This document shows, in pieces, positions 22,514 through 34,490 of a stretch of DNA of 64,000 bases (positions are counted from its first letter, which is position 1; each line of letters begins with the position of its first letter). A program made the translations under genes and the position numbers. The stretch is from Pleodorina starrii (Eukaryota; Chlorophyta; Chlorophyceae; Chlamydomonadales; Volvocaceae). The DNA lies in NCBI GenBank assembly GCA_030267565.1, contig BRXU01000008.1, forward strand, positions 3,168,001-3,232,000, read 5' to 3'. A model generated the notes under the pieces. That model was given only the letters and a program-made list of their open reading frames with translations, was not told where the DNA came from and made no database searches.

Positions 22514-25500
22514 CCAGTAAATAGCAAGCGCAGTAAAGCATACACACGCCCGCAGTCGCGGGTCGTTGGTTAGGGTTAGTTGGTTGGTTGGTTGGTTGTG
22601 TGTGGTCCTTCTTTGTCTGGGCATCGTACAATCTGGGTTTGGGTTCATACTCTGCACAGCAGCGGGTCGTACCGTACTGGCGCGTAAAACTCGCGTCGAA
22701 GGCGGCGTTTTAGTTTGCGTGGTGGCGGCGGCGCAATCAATCCAATGACATCCAAAGCGCTCAACGCATCGCGTGTGTGACAATGACGGGCGTCGCGCCT
22801 GTGAAGCGGTGTGCTTGCGGCTTCCGGCGGCCAGTACAACTCCTGCGACCGAACATGCCAACAGGGTCGCGGCGTTAGTGACCACACAAGACCGCCTTCT
22901 GGGCATGTGGTTCGTTCTGTGTGCTAGCTGTGCGATCAAGTTGTTGTTGTCTCAGCGAGTTCGTTGGTTGATTGGTTGGTTGGTTGGTTTGGGGTTCAAC
23001 CAACACGGGTGTCGCAAGGGTCCAACAGCACATACACATGGCCGTTGGTCGTACATACGGTTGTACCAAAGTGCCGAGGTTTCCCGTATGCCCGGGCCAA
23101 GCGCAAGATTCGCGGCACCCGGGCAGCCGCGCCGCCACCCGGCTGGTCGTTGGCGGTTGGCGGTCGACTTGCTAACCACGCCTCAGACGCGTGCATTGCG
23201 TTCTCTGTGCGTGTCCAGTTAGCCCATTCGAAGTCAAGCTTTGGCAGAGCGCCGTACATCGCGCAGCGTGGTTGGTACGGCGCGACCGTTAGTTTCATTG
23301 TGGCATGTTCTGGTGTCTGTGTCTGTCTGCACAGTGTTTTGCGTTTGCTAAGCCTCCAATGGACGGGAGGGGCAGGGAGACCCATGGGTCGGTTCTCGGT
23401 TGGTTGGGAGGGCACTGGGCGGGCAGCGCGCAGCCCAGAGGCGCCCGTAGCGTATCCGTATCTGTATCCGGTGTTCTCGCGCCTGAACCTGGTGTATGTG
23501 CTGTGTATGGCTGCTTGTTTGGCTGTTGGTCATTGAGGCACACCGCATGCGGCCGTGCGGCTGGCGGCAGTCCACCAAGGCGCCGCATGTTGCCGGGCCG
23601 TCTGCACTTTTGGAATGCGCCGCCGTCGGGTGATATGTAGAGGGCCCGCGGGGCGGCGCGCACATCCCACGCGCCGTAGCGGCAGCGGCATGTGTCCTCC
23701 CACTCCCACATTTCGGAAACTGGTTTTTTTTCCGTCACGCTTGTGGTTTGATTGGTGCTGCTGATTTGCGGTTCACGGCAATACACAGCCACCCAACCCA
23801 AGGCGTGCTGCCGCCCGCCATGTTCCGGCTCTGGGCTTCTGGCTCTTGTTCGGGTTGGAAGGAATGAAGGAATGCGCACATGCTGCTAGGGTTTGGGTGC
23901 GTGTTGTGTGCGTGTGCGGGAATGCGACCGTCAAGACCTTCTGGAGACCCTCCCCAATAGGAAAGCAAAAACCCGCTCCTTGGAGAAAAAAGTCGTGCTG
24001 CTGCAGGGGTGCCGCTGCGGGGTGCGTGTGTTCGAATGCGTGTGGGTTTGTGTTTTGATGTGTTGGCGTGGGGCGAGAAGTAGAGAGAGAGAGAGAGCTC
24101 TGCGTGCACGCCTTGCGTGCTTTTCCAAGAGCGTGAGAGTCTTATGCATGTCTCGTGTCCTTGATTGTTTTTGGGTGTGTTTTTTGGGTGTGTTTTTGGG
24201 TTTCCGCGTCGCCGCTTTTGGTCGAGAGCCTAAAATGGTGCGGCCGCATGGCCCGGCTGCGGGGCTGCAGCGATTCCCTTCAACTCTTTCTGTTCGGGGC
24301 CTTTGGAAGGTCAACCTAAATTGCGCAGGCGACCTGCCCCCCAATGCTTTCGCCAATGCTTTTCGCAGCCAGAATGACTGGCCTGCTACCGGTAGCCTTC
24401 GTGGCTTGTCTGTGTGTGTAGTGCGTACGGTACCTCGCACGCGGGGGTGCCTCCCCATCTACCGGTACCCCACCTCCTAGCGCTCTCCTTCCCCCGGTGG
24501 ATGGATGCACGTGTGTGTGTGTGTGTGTGGCGGAACACTTTACCATTTTTGGTTTTGGCGTGAGCGCATCCGGTTGTTGTTGAGCGATGTCTGCTGGTTA
24601 GTTTCGGTCGTCGACTTTTTGCCGCCTTTTTGCGGCGTGACATGACATTTTCAAAATTTGGTCTGATTTGATGTATGTGTGTGTATGTATGTATGTGTGC
24701 TTATTTGATATTTGCAGCGACTGCGTGCGAGGTCGAGGGGGCGAGGGCGAGGTTGCGATGTGTCCTTCGCTACTGGCATTGCCGCTTTCGCCACGTTTTG
24801 GCAGTGGTTGTTATACTCGGAGCTCGGAGGGGCTCAAGACTCAGTTTCAACGACCTTGCACGCTTGCAGTCCGGTGCCCGCGGCTCGGTGCGGGTCGCTG
24901 CAGCGGGCACTGTATGCAAGCTGTCCAGCCCCACCCACTTGGCCGTTTGTTACTTGACGCGGCCTCTGACATCCCAAAGGGCGGCCTCTCGCGGCCTCCT
25001 GCTGCACCCATAGCACCGGTGGAGGATGTCCCGCTGATGTAATACCGGGGGGGCTACATCGCTGCGAGGTGCAAGCGTGCAACGCCCTTGCCCCGCCCGG
25101 GCGTGTGGTGGCACCGTGCCTAATCCGTGCATCTCATCCATTTGGGACACACTTGTTGGCCGCACACCGCCTCCGCCGCCGTCACTGGCGCTGCTGCCAG
25201 GTGACCCTCGTCGCTGCCGCAGCGCTTCCTCTTTGAGTTCACATGCCAGGACCCCCCCATTTGGAACTTCCCTAGGTTTTCCCCTCAACTCCCAAGCTCG
25301 CCGCCAGCATCTCCCAACAAGTACCGCCCGCAGAAGCCTGCGCCCTTCCTCGCCTTTCAGGTTCCAGCCCCCTCTCCCTCATTCTCGCCACACCGCCTGA
25401 CAGCGGTGCAGGTTGTCATTGTGCATTCACCCCGACCCCGCCAGAAGATCGAATCGGGTTCCACAGGCGCCGTTACGTGGTATTACACGCGGGCTCCTTA

Positions 25501-28500
25501 CATGCAGCTGTGGCTTGCAGCCCAGCACCTCCGTGCACAGGCGGGTGCGCTCCAAACACCTGAGCGCCTCCCCTGAGCGCATCGCGCAAACAGACCCCCC
25601 ATACCGTGTTATCGTCGTTCCTCTGTTGCGCTCCATACCGCAATTATCTACCTAATCCGATTACCGAACCAGGCAACCAGCTCCGCCGTTCTCACCCAGA
25701 CGGGGGCCCTAAATCAAAAACGCCGGAAAGCAGAGGGCGGGGGCGGAGCGCTCCACCCAGCCGGATGAGAGTCAGCCAATCCTAAGCTCTTAGAAAACCC
25801 CAAGAGATATCAAATCACACAAATCCTAAAGGGAAAGCGCGCACGCGCACGCTCACGCACACGCGCGCGCCAACAAACACGACGCCGCAAAACCACGCTC
25901 CGAAACCCGCAGAACCAAACCCCCCGGATCTGGAGCTTTGGTGCGCCGATACTTAAGTAGTCTTTGAGGAGGCGAGATTCCCTGGGCCCTCGAGCCGGCA
26001 AGACGCGATCTCTTCGCCTCGAGGGTGCGAGCGCATGAGGCGCGCGCGCCACTCGCTGCGGGGTGTGTACGACAGGAAACCGACACGACGGCCCGGCGGC
26101 CCAACCCCCCTCCCCACATCCACCACAGGCACGCACACCAACACAACACGACTGGCACCTGCCGGCAACACTGCACCCGGACAAGATGTAACGACACGGA
26201 CCCAAGCCCCTGCTGAGCCCCCAGTCCCCGCCCACACCACGCGCCCTCCGCCCTGCCGTTCTAGATCTCTTTCTTAACACGGTCATGAACTGTGTCATGA
26301 ACTGACACGTGTCTGCATGACACAGTTCATGAACTGACACGTCCAGCCGCCGAGGGGTCAACCCTCCCGGGCCGCTACACAAAAACCCACATCTCACCCG
26401 CGCGGCACTCACAGCCAAGGTGCTGCTGCTGTTGTGGCTGCTGCTCCCCGCTCACCGGTTATTTTGCGGCGAATTAGTTCCCGCCAAGTTGCCGCTACTT
26501 TATTGCGATAGGCGGTCGGTCGGTCGGGCGTCGCGTCCGAACAACTCGTGCGACAGCAGCCACCGCCTCGCCGCCACCGCGGGGCGCCCCTCCAGGGCAG
26601 AAGGAGACTCGAGCCCCCTCGGAAGAGCTGTGCGCCTCTCCCCCGCCATCCCCCAACCGCCGCGGGCCGCCCCTGAACTCGCCCCTGCTTCGCGTCCCTC
26701 GTCCGTTCCGGTTGTCAGCAAACCGCACATCAACACCGCTTTGGTCGCCCCGCGCAGCAGCTGTCGAGCTGCGCCATGCGTCCGTCCGTCCCTCCCTCGA
26801 CAGCCCGCCCGTCAGCGCGCCCGAAACAATTCCTGCCCGCGCCGCCGGCTTTTGGTCAAGCCAGCGCGCCTATGCGGCGAAGCGGAACCGGCCCCGACTG
26901 CCGCTTCCGCTGCCGCCTGCTTCGCCCCGCCCTGTCCAGTCTCGTCCACGACCTAGAGGATTCGAATGCTGTGAGGTTGTGTGCCGGCTCATTCGAATCC
27001 ATCTGCCGTATCCATCTGTACTGCAGACATGAAACAACCGAAGCAACGCCTCAAAAACCAGCAGCCGCTGGCACGCCTGCCCCCCGCCGCGACCAGGCCG
27101 CTCGTCCCAAATCCATAAAACACTTAACAACAACCACCACCACCACCACCACCACATCATCATCATCATCATTATGCCTGGCATCTGCACGACGCGTTTT
27201 TCTTCCTTGAAAACCACAAAGCACAGTACCACAGCGAAAGCGCGAGAGAATGAGAAATTAGAGAGCAAAACAGCCGTCCAAATAGACGTCGAAAACCGTT
27301 GGTTGCGTCCGCCTGACTGTGTGTAGCCGTCGGGGCATTCCAAACGTCTCCCTTGATGTCGTACGAGGTCCGCATCCCCTCACCCCAACGTCCACCTTCG
27401 CAAAAAAAACCGCCCTACGGGCCTTTTTTCTGCTGCAGAAAAATCCCATCCGGCGCCGCCATGCGCCGAAAAATCTTCGTCCGCTTACCTCGTTACGTAA
27501 ATCTCAAACTACCCTTCGGCGTGGCGTCCGCATGAAGACACCTAAACCGGATCGTCATCGCCATTTCCGCCGTCAGCATCCCCATCCCGCGCACGCGGCC
27601 CCGAACACGGCCTCCGAAAGTGTTTGTTTTGGTTCTTTTTTTATGTACTTCTTGCCCTGGCGCTCCTCTCCGCCGCACCAACCTTCCATCCACCCGCCCG
27701 CGACGCGAATCGCGAAAGGCGATCTTGCAGCCGCAGTTCCGACCTGGGGCGCTACTCCTCACCTACATGAAGGTCCAGAACCCAGAGTCCGGCCGCTGGG
27801 TCTGCTGGGTTTGCTCAAGAATCATCAAGTCCTGCCAATACTGTTGACCACCTCTGTTGACTCTCTGGCAGCGGACCGCCTTCCTCCCCTAAAACGCAGT
27901 GACACCAACTCCCGCCCTCCGCCCTCCGCTCCGAAACCCCGCTCCGAAACCCGGAAACCCGAAAACACATGACTGGGGTAACCTCCGGCAGGTAGCCGAG
28001 CCAGCAGCAACCCTGAAACGCCCCGACAGGGACAGCCAAAGCAACAAAGCCAAGACGCACTCCTATCATGACCGCTCCAAGAGACAGATTCAGAGCCGCC
28101 TTGCCGACCCCACGCAACGGAAGCGCGACGGACCGAAGACCAGCCACGCCAGCAAACCAACCCCAGCCTCCAACCCCCTCAGTGCCCTCATCACACTCGC
28201 ACCCTCTCTCTTTCAGCCCTCTTCGCACTCGCTAGAATCAGGAAAACACCCTCGCCCCGCCCGGCCCGACCCAACCCGGCCAGTTCGTTGCTCCCAGAGG
28301 GGGCGGGCGGGCGCAATAACAAGTGGCTTCAGGCGCGTCCTCGTCAGAAACGCGCCATCATAGGGAAGCTCGCGCCAAATGCAGAGGCACACAATACCGA
28401 GGGCCTTTGCCCCACTTTCGCGGCTCCTTGTCTCATACACACCCCGGCCCCTAGCTACAGGGGGAGCCACAGCGCCGTCATCTGTGCTGCGGCGTGCATG

Positions 28501-28894
28501 GAAGCACATTCACACAGATACACAGGAACACGGGAACACAGGGGAACTAGACCACCCAATGCTGCGCCTCGCCTCCCTCCCTCCCTCCCACCACCAAAAT
28601 TACCTTTGTTGGGCTCTGAATTTGTTGGGCCTTTGTTGGGCTCTGAAAAAACTAACGACTCTGTTCCTTCCGGCTCGCGGCGGCGGCGGCCTGAGCCAGG
28701 CGGCGGCAAATGCGCCTCGCCTTGCGCCACAACCAACCGTCCAAAAAAGCACCTTTCGCTCTCCACACTCTCTCTCTCTCTCTCTCTTACGCTCAACCGC
28801 AAACCCACACCGCCCAGCCCGATCTCGGAGCTGCAAGGGCGGCGACGCCTGAGGGACCCCGCAACAGAGCCCCAGCCTCAATTCAATCCACGCC
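22514..28894. other. 6.4 kb without a recognisable gene
   Basis: Long frames here are short, overlapping and lack family motifs or phase-consistent splicing. Notable content: TTGG runs at 22573-22603 and 22962-22992, GT/TATG runs near 24513-24530 and 24674-24700, an ACC run followed by an ATC run at 27131-27174, a CT run near 28767-28789, a duplicated TTTGTTGGGCTCTGAA (about 28604-28648), and the nested hairpin at 26283-26332. Could be intergenic, long UTR or a non-coding transcript. Confidence 0.45.
26283..26332. repeat. Nested 17-bp perfect inverted repeat
   Basis: Arms TCATGAACTGTGTCATG (26283-26299) and its exact reverse complement (26316-26332) enclose a 16-base loop that itself contains the palindrome GACACGTGTC. 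TCATGAACTGACACGT also occurs as a direct repeat here (about 26296 and 26328). Confidence 0.9.
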
Positions 28895-28899
28895 TTACA
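28895..28899 (-). terminator. TGTAA poly(A) signal of the DUF506 gene
   Basis: TTACA on the plus strand, TGTAA on the coding strand, 111 bases after the stop. Between signal and stop are two copies of GGCTGATCAGGAGCATATA (28945 and 28975). Confidence 0.6.
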
Positions 28900-28944
28900 T
28901 ATCGGGCACAGGCGTTGCTCTCCTCAGCTGCAACCTGACTGACA

Positions 28945-28993
28945 GGCTGATCAGGAGCATATAATCAAGGCTGGGGCTGATCAGGAGCATATA
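28945..28993. repeat. 19-bp direct repeat in DUF506 3'UTR
   Basis: GGCTGATCAGGAGCATATA at 28945-28963 and again at 28975-28993, 30-bp period. Confidence 0.95.
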
Positions 28994-29009
28994 GCCGATA
29001 CAGACCCCC

Positions 29010-30999
29010 TCAGGACGCCAGAGCAGGCGACGGCGTGATGGGAATAAAGTTGCCGCCAAACACCACACGCTGCGGCTCATAGCTGGACCGCCGCACGCCA
29101 CCTCCGCCGCCGCCGCCGCCGCCGCCGCCCATTGGCGGCGGCGCGCCGACCGCAATCGTCGGCCGCATCCCGCTCCCCAGCCCCTGCGCCGCCTGCTGCT
29201 GCCATTGATGCAGCTGCGACAGATGCTGCTGCTGCTGCTGCGAAGGTCCTTGCTGCTGCTGCTGCTGCTGCTGCGAAGGTCCTTGCTGCTTGCAGGACCC
29301 AAGGCCCGGCCATTGAGGCTGCTGCTGCTGCTGCTGCGCCGCAGTGAACGGGTGTGGTCCCAGGCCCGTGGTGCCGAACGCCGCCAGGCCGCCGCCGCCG
29401 CACCGCAAGGCACCGGCGCCGCCGCCCGCTGCGCCGACAATGCCGCTTGTTGTTGCTGCTGCGGCGGCGGCCCCCAGCAGGCTCGCATCCACCGACTTGC
29501 GCGGCTTCCATTTCGAAAGCATGCTGCTCGCCTGGCGCCAGGGGGGCAGCACCGAGCCCAGCTGCCGAAAGGCGCTGCTCATCTCGCTGCACAAAAAGTT
29601 GACGAGCAGGGAGAGGTGCTCCTCCGGGCCCACGAAGATCTGCGGAATGGCTGCCAGGATGGCTGCGTAGCGCGCAGTCGTCTTTGCAATGATGAACTGC
29701 TCTTTGAACTGGGTGTCAACTATGTAGCGCCGCGAGGGGCTCACGGGCTGGTTGGGGTTGGCTGTCCAGGGTAGCACGGAGGAGGAGCGGGGACGAGGGA
29801 ATGGGACGCGGAGCGGGGCAGGGTGGCGTAAGAGAGGTGCAACAGGTAGCTCGGCGGCGGCGGGGTGGGAGTTCTAGGAATTGCTTGAGGGTTAATACTT
29901 GAGGCGGGCTTGGTGGGGCGGTCGGAGCGCTCTACAGGGCGTTATGCTATGAAGGCTTGCAAAGCAGCGGCGCGGGAATGCGCGAATGCGTGCCCGGCTG
30001 CTGCCATAAGCAGCGGAGCAGTGCGAGAGGCAGAAAGTCGGGGACGATGCAGCCTTGCCACCAGCGGCTTCTAACAGGGCTGTAAAGCACCCTAAACTTG
30101 CATTTACTGCTGCTGCTGCTGCTGCAGCGCTTTAGCACGGGGGGACTCACATGCGGGGCACTCGCACACAATGAACGTGTGCCGAAGGTTTCGGAGGCAG
30201 TCCGGTCCGTCGCCGCCGCCGAGAGCGGTCCGAAGGCTGCACCTGTAGCCCAGTGCCGACAGAATCGACACGAGGCGCTCCGTGTCTTGTCCGTCCTTCG
30301 CGTGGGGGCACGCCGCCTTGACGTCGCTCAGCATCTGGGAGGGCAAAAGAGCACGAGAGGAAAATACGTGAGCACGCATTTTGCGCGCGACGGGCGGCAG
30401 CGAGCCCGGAGAATATAAACATATGGCGGGAAGATGAAAAGCAGGAGATATCGGCGCTGGCAGTTAACGAAAAATGGGCCGCGCGCTCACCCGTGCCTCG
30501 GCAGCCGTCGTCGGTTGAACAAACCTCTGGATTTCTGAGACGACCTCATCCTCCTCCCAATCCTCCTCCTGCCAGTGGCCGCCAATGCCATTGTCCTCAA
30601 GCTGCAACGGGCAGGTGCAGGGCGACAAACAACTTAAGTCCGAGACGACGCGTCACGAAGGAATTCTCCATCGGTAACCGCTACGGCACAGCTTCATCGC
30701 TGGAATTTCAGCGCTGCTGACCACAATCAAACGTAGTAATCAAGTGCGATGCAAATAACATTCGCATACAACCCGATGATGGCACGAAGAAGCTGCACGG
30801 CCTGGTGTCCACGTCACGCAACACGTCGCGAACAGTGACCACTGACCTCTATGTCGAAAACTAGGGACGGGACCTTGAACATGCCCGTAAAACCTCCGCG
30901 GTGAGAGCACTCAGAAATGCTGGGAACTGAGCTGGAAATGGTCTGGGGTCTCTCGCTGTCATCGCTAAGCATGCTGCTTGCTATGGCAGCCGCTGCCAT
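29010..30999 (-). CDS. DUF506 (PDDEXK_6 family) protein, 399 aa
   Basis: Exons on the minus strand, in transcript order: 30999-30847, 30601-30491, 30334-30151, 29761-29010; phases 0, 0 and 1 agree. Family hallmarks are clear: an acidic stretch (HWQEEDWEEDEVV, about 60-72), a Cys-containing N-domain ending LRHTFIVCECPA, then RRYIVDTQFKEQF (160-172), IAKTTARYAAIL, QIFVGPEEHL (190-199), VLPPWRQ (220-226) and a SKW motif near 232-234. These match the plant DUF506 core, a predicted PDDEXK-nuclease-fold family with no proven enzymatic activity. After residue 240 comes a volvocine-type tail of Ala, Gly and three poly-Gln runs. Most plant members lack such a tail. ATG 30999 is the first in-frame Met; an upstream in-frame TAA precedes it closely. 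Confidence 0.85.
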
Positions 31000-32029
31000 C
31001 TTACAATAGCTCACAGGATAATGGGACGCAAAATAAGTGCCGCGCAGCTAGCCAATGTTAGGTGCACACGTGTCCGGTCGGGCCTGACCTTGCGCTACGG
31101 GCAAGCAGAGTGTATGCCAGCTTCTAACCTAAGAAAAACATAAACTGTGCAGGTGCTGCGCCAGAAAACAATGCGAGAGTAATGTTCCAGCAGTCCGTAA
31201 TTCTACTCTGCTCACGTGTCGTAAGTGTTCGTACAACGAGGATGCGCGCTACAACACTATGGCTGAAACCGCATATATGTACTTTGATATATCGATGACG
31301 TTTTTCAAAATGTATTGTAACATGAGAATGCGCAAGGGAAACTGCCCCAAAGTCCATTGGAAGCCCAGAGAAAAGGATTTTTGTTCTTCCGTCAGCGCAA
31401 GTGCAATGCCAGAGTGCATATTACAAAATCAAGGTTAAGCCTTCAGCGTAAACAACTGTCCGCGTCAGCATGGCGCTTTTTCCTTTTCATTTAGGACGGT
31501 TTGCGTGGCTTATCTCGATAATACGCCTTCACCCTCACATTGTTTCTAACGCAATAAATAGCTTTGTAAAGTTAATACATTATTTCAGCAGGCGAAGACT
31601 GAGTTCGCAGCGTCTACTTCTCAGAAACTATCGATAGTATGAAAGAGCGTCACAGCCCGTACATCGCTGTCGCTCTGGTGTCCTATCCCGTATTAGAGCA
31701 GAACTTCTAGATTTGTATAACCCCCGCACTGTGTTTCCTTTTGCCAGCTCCTGGCAGTTTCAAAAAAAGTCTTCAAACCAGAGCCCCCAGTGACTGTGCA
31801 GCACATAAACTGCCCCCAGTGACTGTGCAGCACACAGAAAAGTCAAGTACTGATAATACTTTCCTGGGGTTATTGAGTGACCTGCAAGGTTTTGCACATG
31901 AACGGGACCAACTGCCAGAGCTATGTATGTGTTGTGATCTCGTGAACGTGCCCGAGCTTATGCCCGGCCTTATGATCCCATGGTGATGTGTCATTATGGG
32001 ACCTGGCACGTACCTGCTGCATAGAGTTA

Positions 32030-32107
32030 ACCGCCTGCAAACCGAATTACGGTGGATCCGCCTGTAAACCGAATTACGGTGGATCCGCCTGTAAACCAAG
32101 TTATGGT
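32030..32107. repeat. 27-bp tandem repeat, three copies
   Basis: Unit CGCCTGTAAACCGAATTACG plus seven bases; the third copy is diverged (CCAAGTTATGGTGGATT). Confidence 0.9.
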
Positions 32108-32540
32108 GGATTCGAACTACTCCGAATGGGTCGCATGTATACCGCACCAACACTGTCGCAATTGTAGCCCTCATCCCCCTGACAGGCACAACTAGGGGCG
32201 GCCTCCGGGGGCCTCCGGGGGCAGCGGGCCTTGGGGGGAGGACCGCCAAATTACCTACAGATGTAATGCGTGGGCATCAATACAGGCAATGCGACAAGTG
32301 CAAGAGCAAAAACTTTGGGGGCTCGTCTTTGGGGCAGGTTGGGGCACCACTTCGGCGCTGCACCCGTTGCATCTCGACCGCCCAACCTCATACTCCCCAT
32401 AGCACTACTCGACTAAAGCTGCTGCGCACAACGCGAAACAAACGGGAGCAGACGCCATTCGACCCACAGGTTGCGAGCCGCCGCCAATCGCTCGACAGGA
32501 CTGCACAGTGTCAGCAGATGACCCTTGTCCAGGACAAGGG

Positions 32541-32569
32541 GGGGTTATCCACGTATAGGCCGGAGCCCG
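32541..32569 (-). repeat. 29-bp dispersed repeat, copy 2
   Basis: Reverse complement matches 14759-14787 at 28 of 29 bases; core GGCCTATACGTGGAT. Copy 1 lies in the last kinase intron, 32 bp before its acceptor. Confidence 0.9.
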
Positions 32570-34184
32570 GGGGTGGGGGGGGGGGTTAATGCCAGTCGTC
32601 GCGGAGGAGAGATATTTTTTCGACTGCGTGTGGTGAAGTGTCAAGAGCTTTGGCTCTGCCGAGCAAGCTCCGGCTTTGAGGTTTCTGGGAGCAACCCAGC
32701 TGGACAGGACATGAGAGAGAGAGAGGTTGTTACAGTTGTACGGTATGGTCCCATTCTCCTCTGGGCACCATCCGCACCACAGAACCTTCCAGACGATCCT
32801 CATTGGACAACTGGGATAGCTCTGCCTTCTAGGGCGGACCTCATCCATTCACCCAATCTACCACCGAGACAGAGGGTTCAGCGATCGCCACCACTCAAAC
32901 GTGTGAATCCTGGCCAATCAACTCGGCCACCAACTCCACTCATAGCAGCTAGCCATAATCTCACACCCAGCGGTAGCCGGGGGTCTCCACAGGACATGAC
33001 ATGACATGAGCACCGGAGCCGGGCAAGAGAAGAAACCGGCAGGGCAATTGTAGCGGGTAGTAGGAACACAATGGCATTGGCGAAAAGTTGCTGTCAGGCC
33101 CCTTGGTGAGCCTATTTGTGGCCGGCAATAATCGAAGAGCCAAACGGGGGCAACTTATTCCCTCTTTGCCGCGGGCTTTTGAGCCACGCCCCCCGGGCTC
33201 ACTCATTCCAGTCCGGGTACCCGGGCTGTCTGTGCTGGCTGCCCGGTTCGACTCCGCTGCAGTGCGCGGCCAGCCAGCCCCTTGGCCTCACCCTTCCGAG
33301 GGTTTGGAGCCCGCTGTAACGACGAGGGCGTGCTTGGCATGTGTTATTGTAGACGTAGCGATTGCACCAAGCCATCCCTCATAGCCGGTGCTGGGTCCTG
33401 GACTCCTGGCCAAACCGAGGAGGCGGCTTAATCCCTCCGTACATGCACCCCTGTGCTAGCGCGCTGCCATGCTTAGTACGGCCAACTCTATTATCCTAGA
33501 CCACCATATATGTCGACAGTTGGCTGGGTTACAGATAGATCAAAGCACCCACGTTTCCCAGCCGGCAACGTTTCACAGCAGTTGCGAGAAAGCAACACGC
33601 CTCCTCCCAGGGGTTCAAGCTTGGAACAAGCACAAGCTTGGAACAAGCAACTACCGCAGGAACGAGTTCTAGCATGATGCCGGTGAAATGCACGCCGCCA
33701 AACCCACCCGTATTAAACGCCCCCGTGCACAAACGGATATACCCAATATCAACGCGTGCGAGTTCGGAACAACGAGGCAGTGCTTTTAAACCCTTGTATC
33801 AAACCGAATATATAAATGCTAAACCGACGCATGGAGGGCCCCCAGAAGAGGGTCTGGCTCGCCAGAAGTGCGTGCGCCCGATAAGGAGTTTAAACTTAGG
33901 GTGCCAGTTCATGGGTTCGCCCAACCGCCCGCACCGGCCTACCTCCCACAGCGACGGCAGGGCGAGCGGCCAAAAACGCACTTCCAAATAACAATCCACC
34001 AGACCAGACCAGACCAGTGCAAAGTCCAAAGTTACCGTTCCCGACTTCCAACCCAAACAAATGACTCTACTCCACTCGATCCGCCACAACCTACGACCCG
34101 CCATTTCTCCTGCGCCCGCAAAAGCAGACGCCCTACCCGAAGGACACAAAAAGCGTTCAGGAGAGGACTCACCCACCCATGCGT

Positions 34185-34478
34185 CTAAACATCCCAACGT
34201 AGTCGCCGAACGTGACATTTCAAAAACCAGGGCGCTTCGTCCAAATCAGCGGCCGACACCTCCCCGCCACTATGGAGTGTGCCGTTGAGCCGGCCAACCT
34301 CAACAAAAAGAGTCTTCGGGCATCGCCGGGAGTAAGGATGGCACACGGCCACCGTATCCCCCTCCTGCACCTCCGTCAAGCCTACCTCAAACTCACCACC
34401 ATCAGGGTAAAATCGCAACCGCGGATCAGTACTGTTGTTGATACCCAACCGCGCAATCAGCAAATAGCAGGTAGCCAC
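34185..34478 (-). CDS. Possible terminal exon of an unknown gene
   Basis: A frame with protein-like composition: CYLLIARLGINNSTDPRLRF, FEVGLTEVQEGDTVAVCHPY, PKTLFVEVGRLNGTL, APWFLKCHVRRLRWDV, then stop TAG. It begins without an ATG, shortly after an in-frame TGA, so it would be a 3' exon with an acceptor near 34490-34510 (GGCGGCAG). No upstream exons could be joined with confidence, and no family is recognised. It may also be a decayed fragment. It lies downstream of the CCT gene on the same strand. Confidence 0.3.
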   Translation of the reverse strand: MATCYLLIARLGINNSTDPRLRFYPDGGEFEVGLTEVQEGDTVAVCHPYSRRCPKTLFVEVGRLNGTLHSGGEVSAADLDEAPWFLKCHVRRLRWDV

Positions 34479-34490
34479 CCGCCGAGCAGC

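Larger units (their letters stand above)
31000..34184. other. DUF506 upstream region and intergenic DNA
   Basis: AT-richer than its surroundings from about 31000 to 31740. No convincing exons. Contains a tandem duplication of a 29-bp unit at about 31785-31832 (CCCCCAGTGACTGTGCAGCA twice), a 27-bp unit tandem repeat at 32030-32107, a 9-bp inverted repeat CCCTTGTCC/GGACAAGGG at 32522-32540, and a 29-bp segment (32541-32569) shared with the last kinase intron. Confidence 0.5.

Noticed and set aside
32100..32160. tRNA gene on the minus strand (GTTCGAATCC word)
   Set aside because: The T-loop-like word lies within a diverged tandem repeat and no D-arm or acceptor stem could be built.
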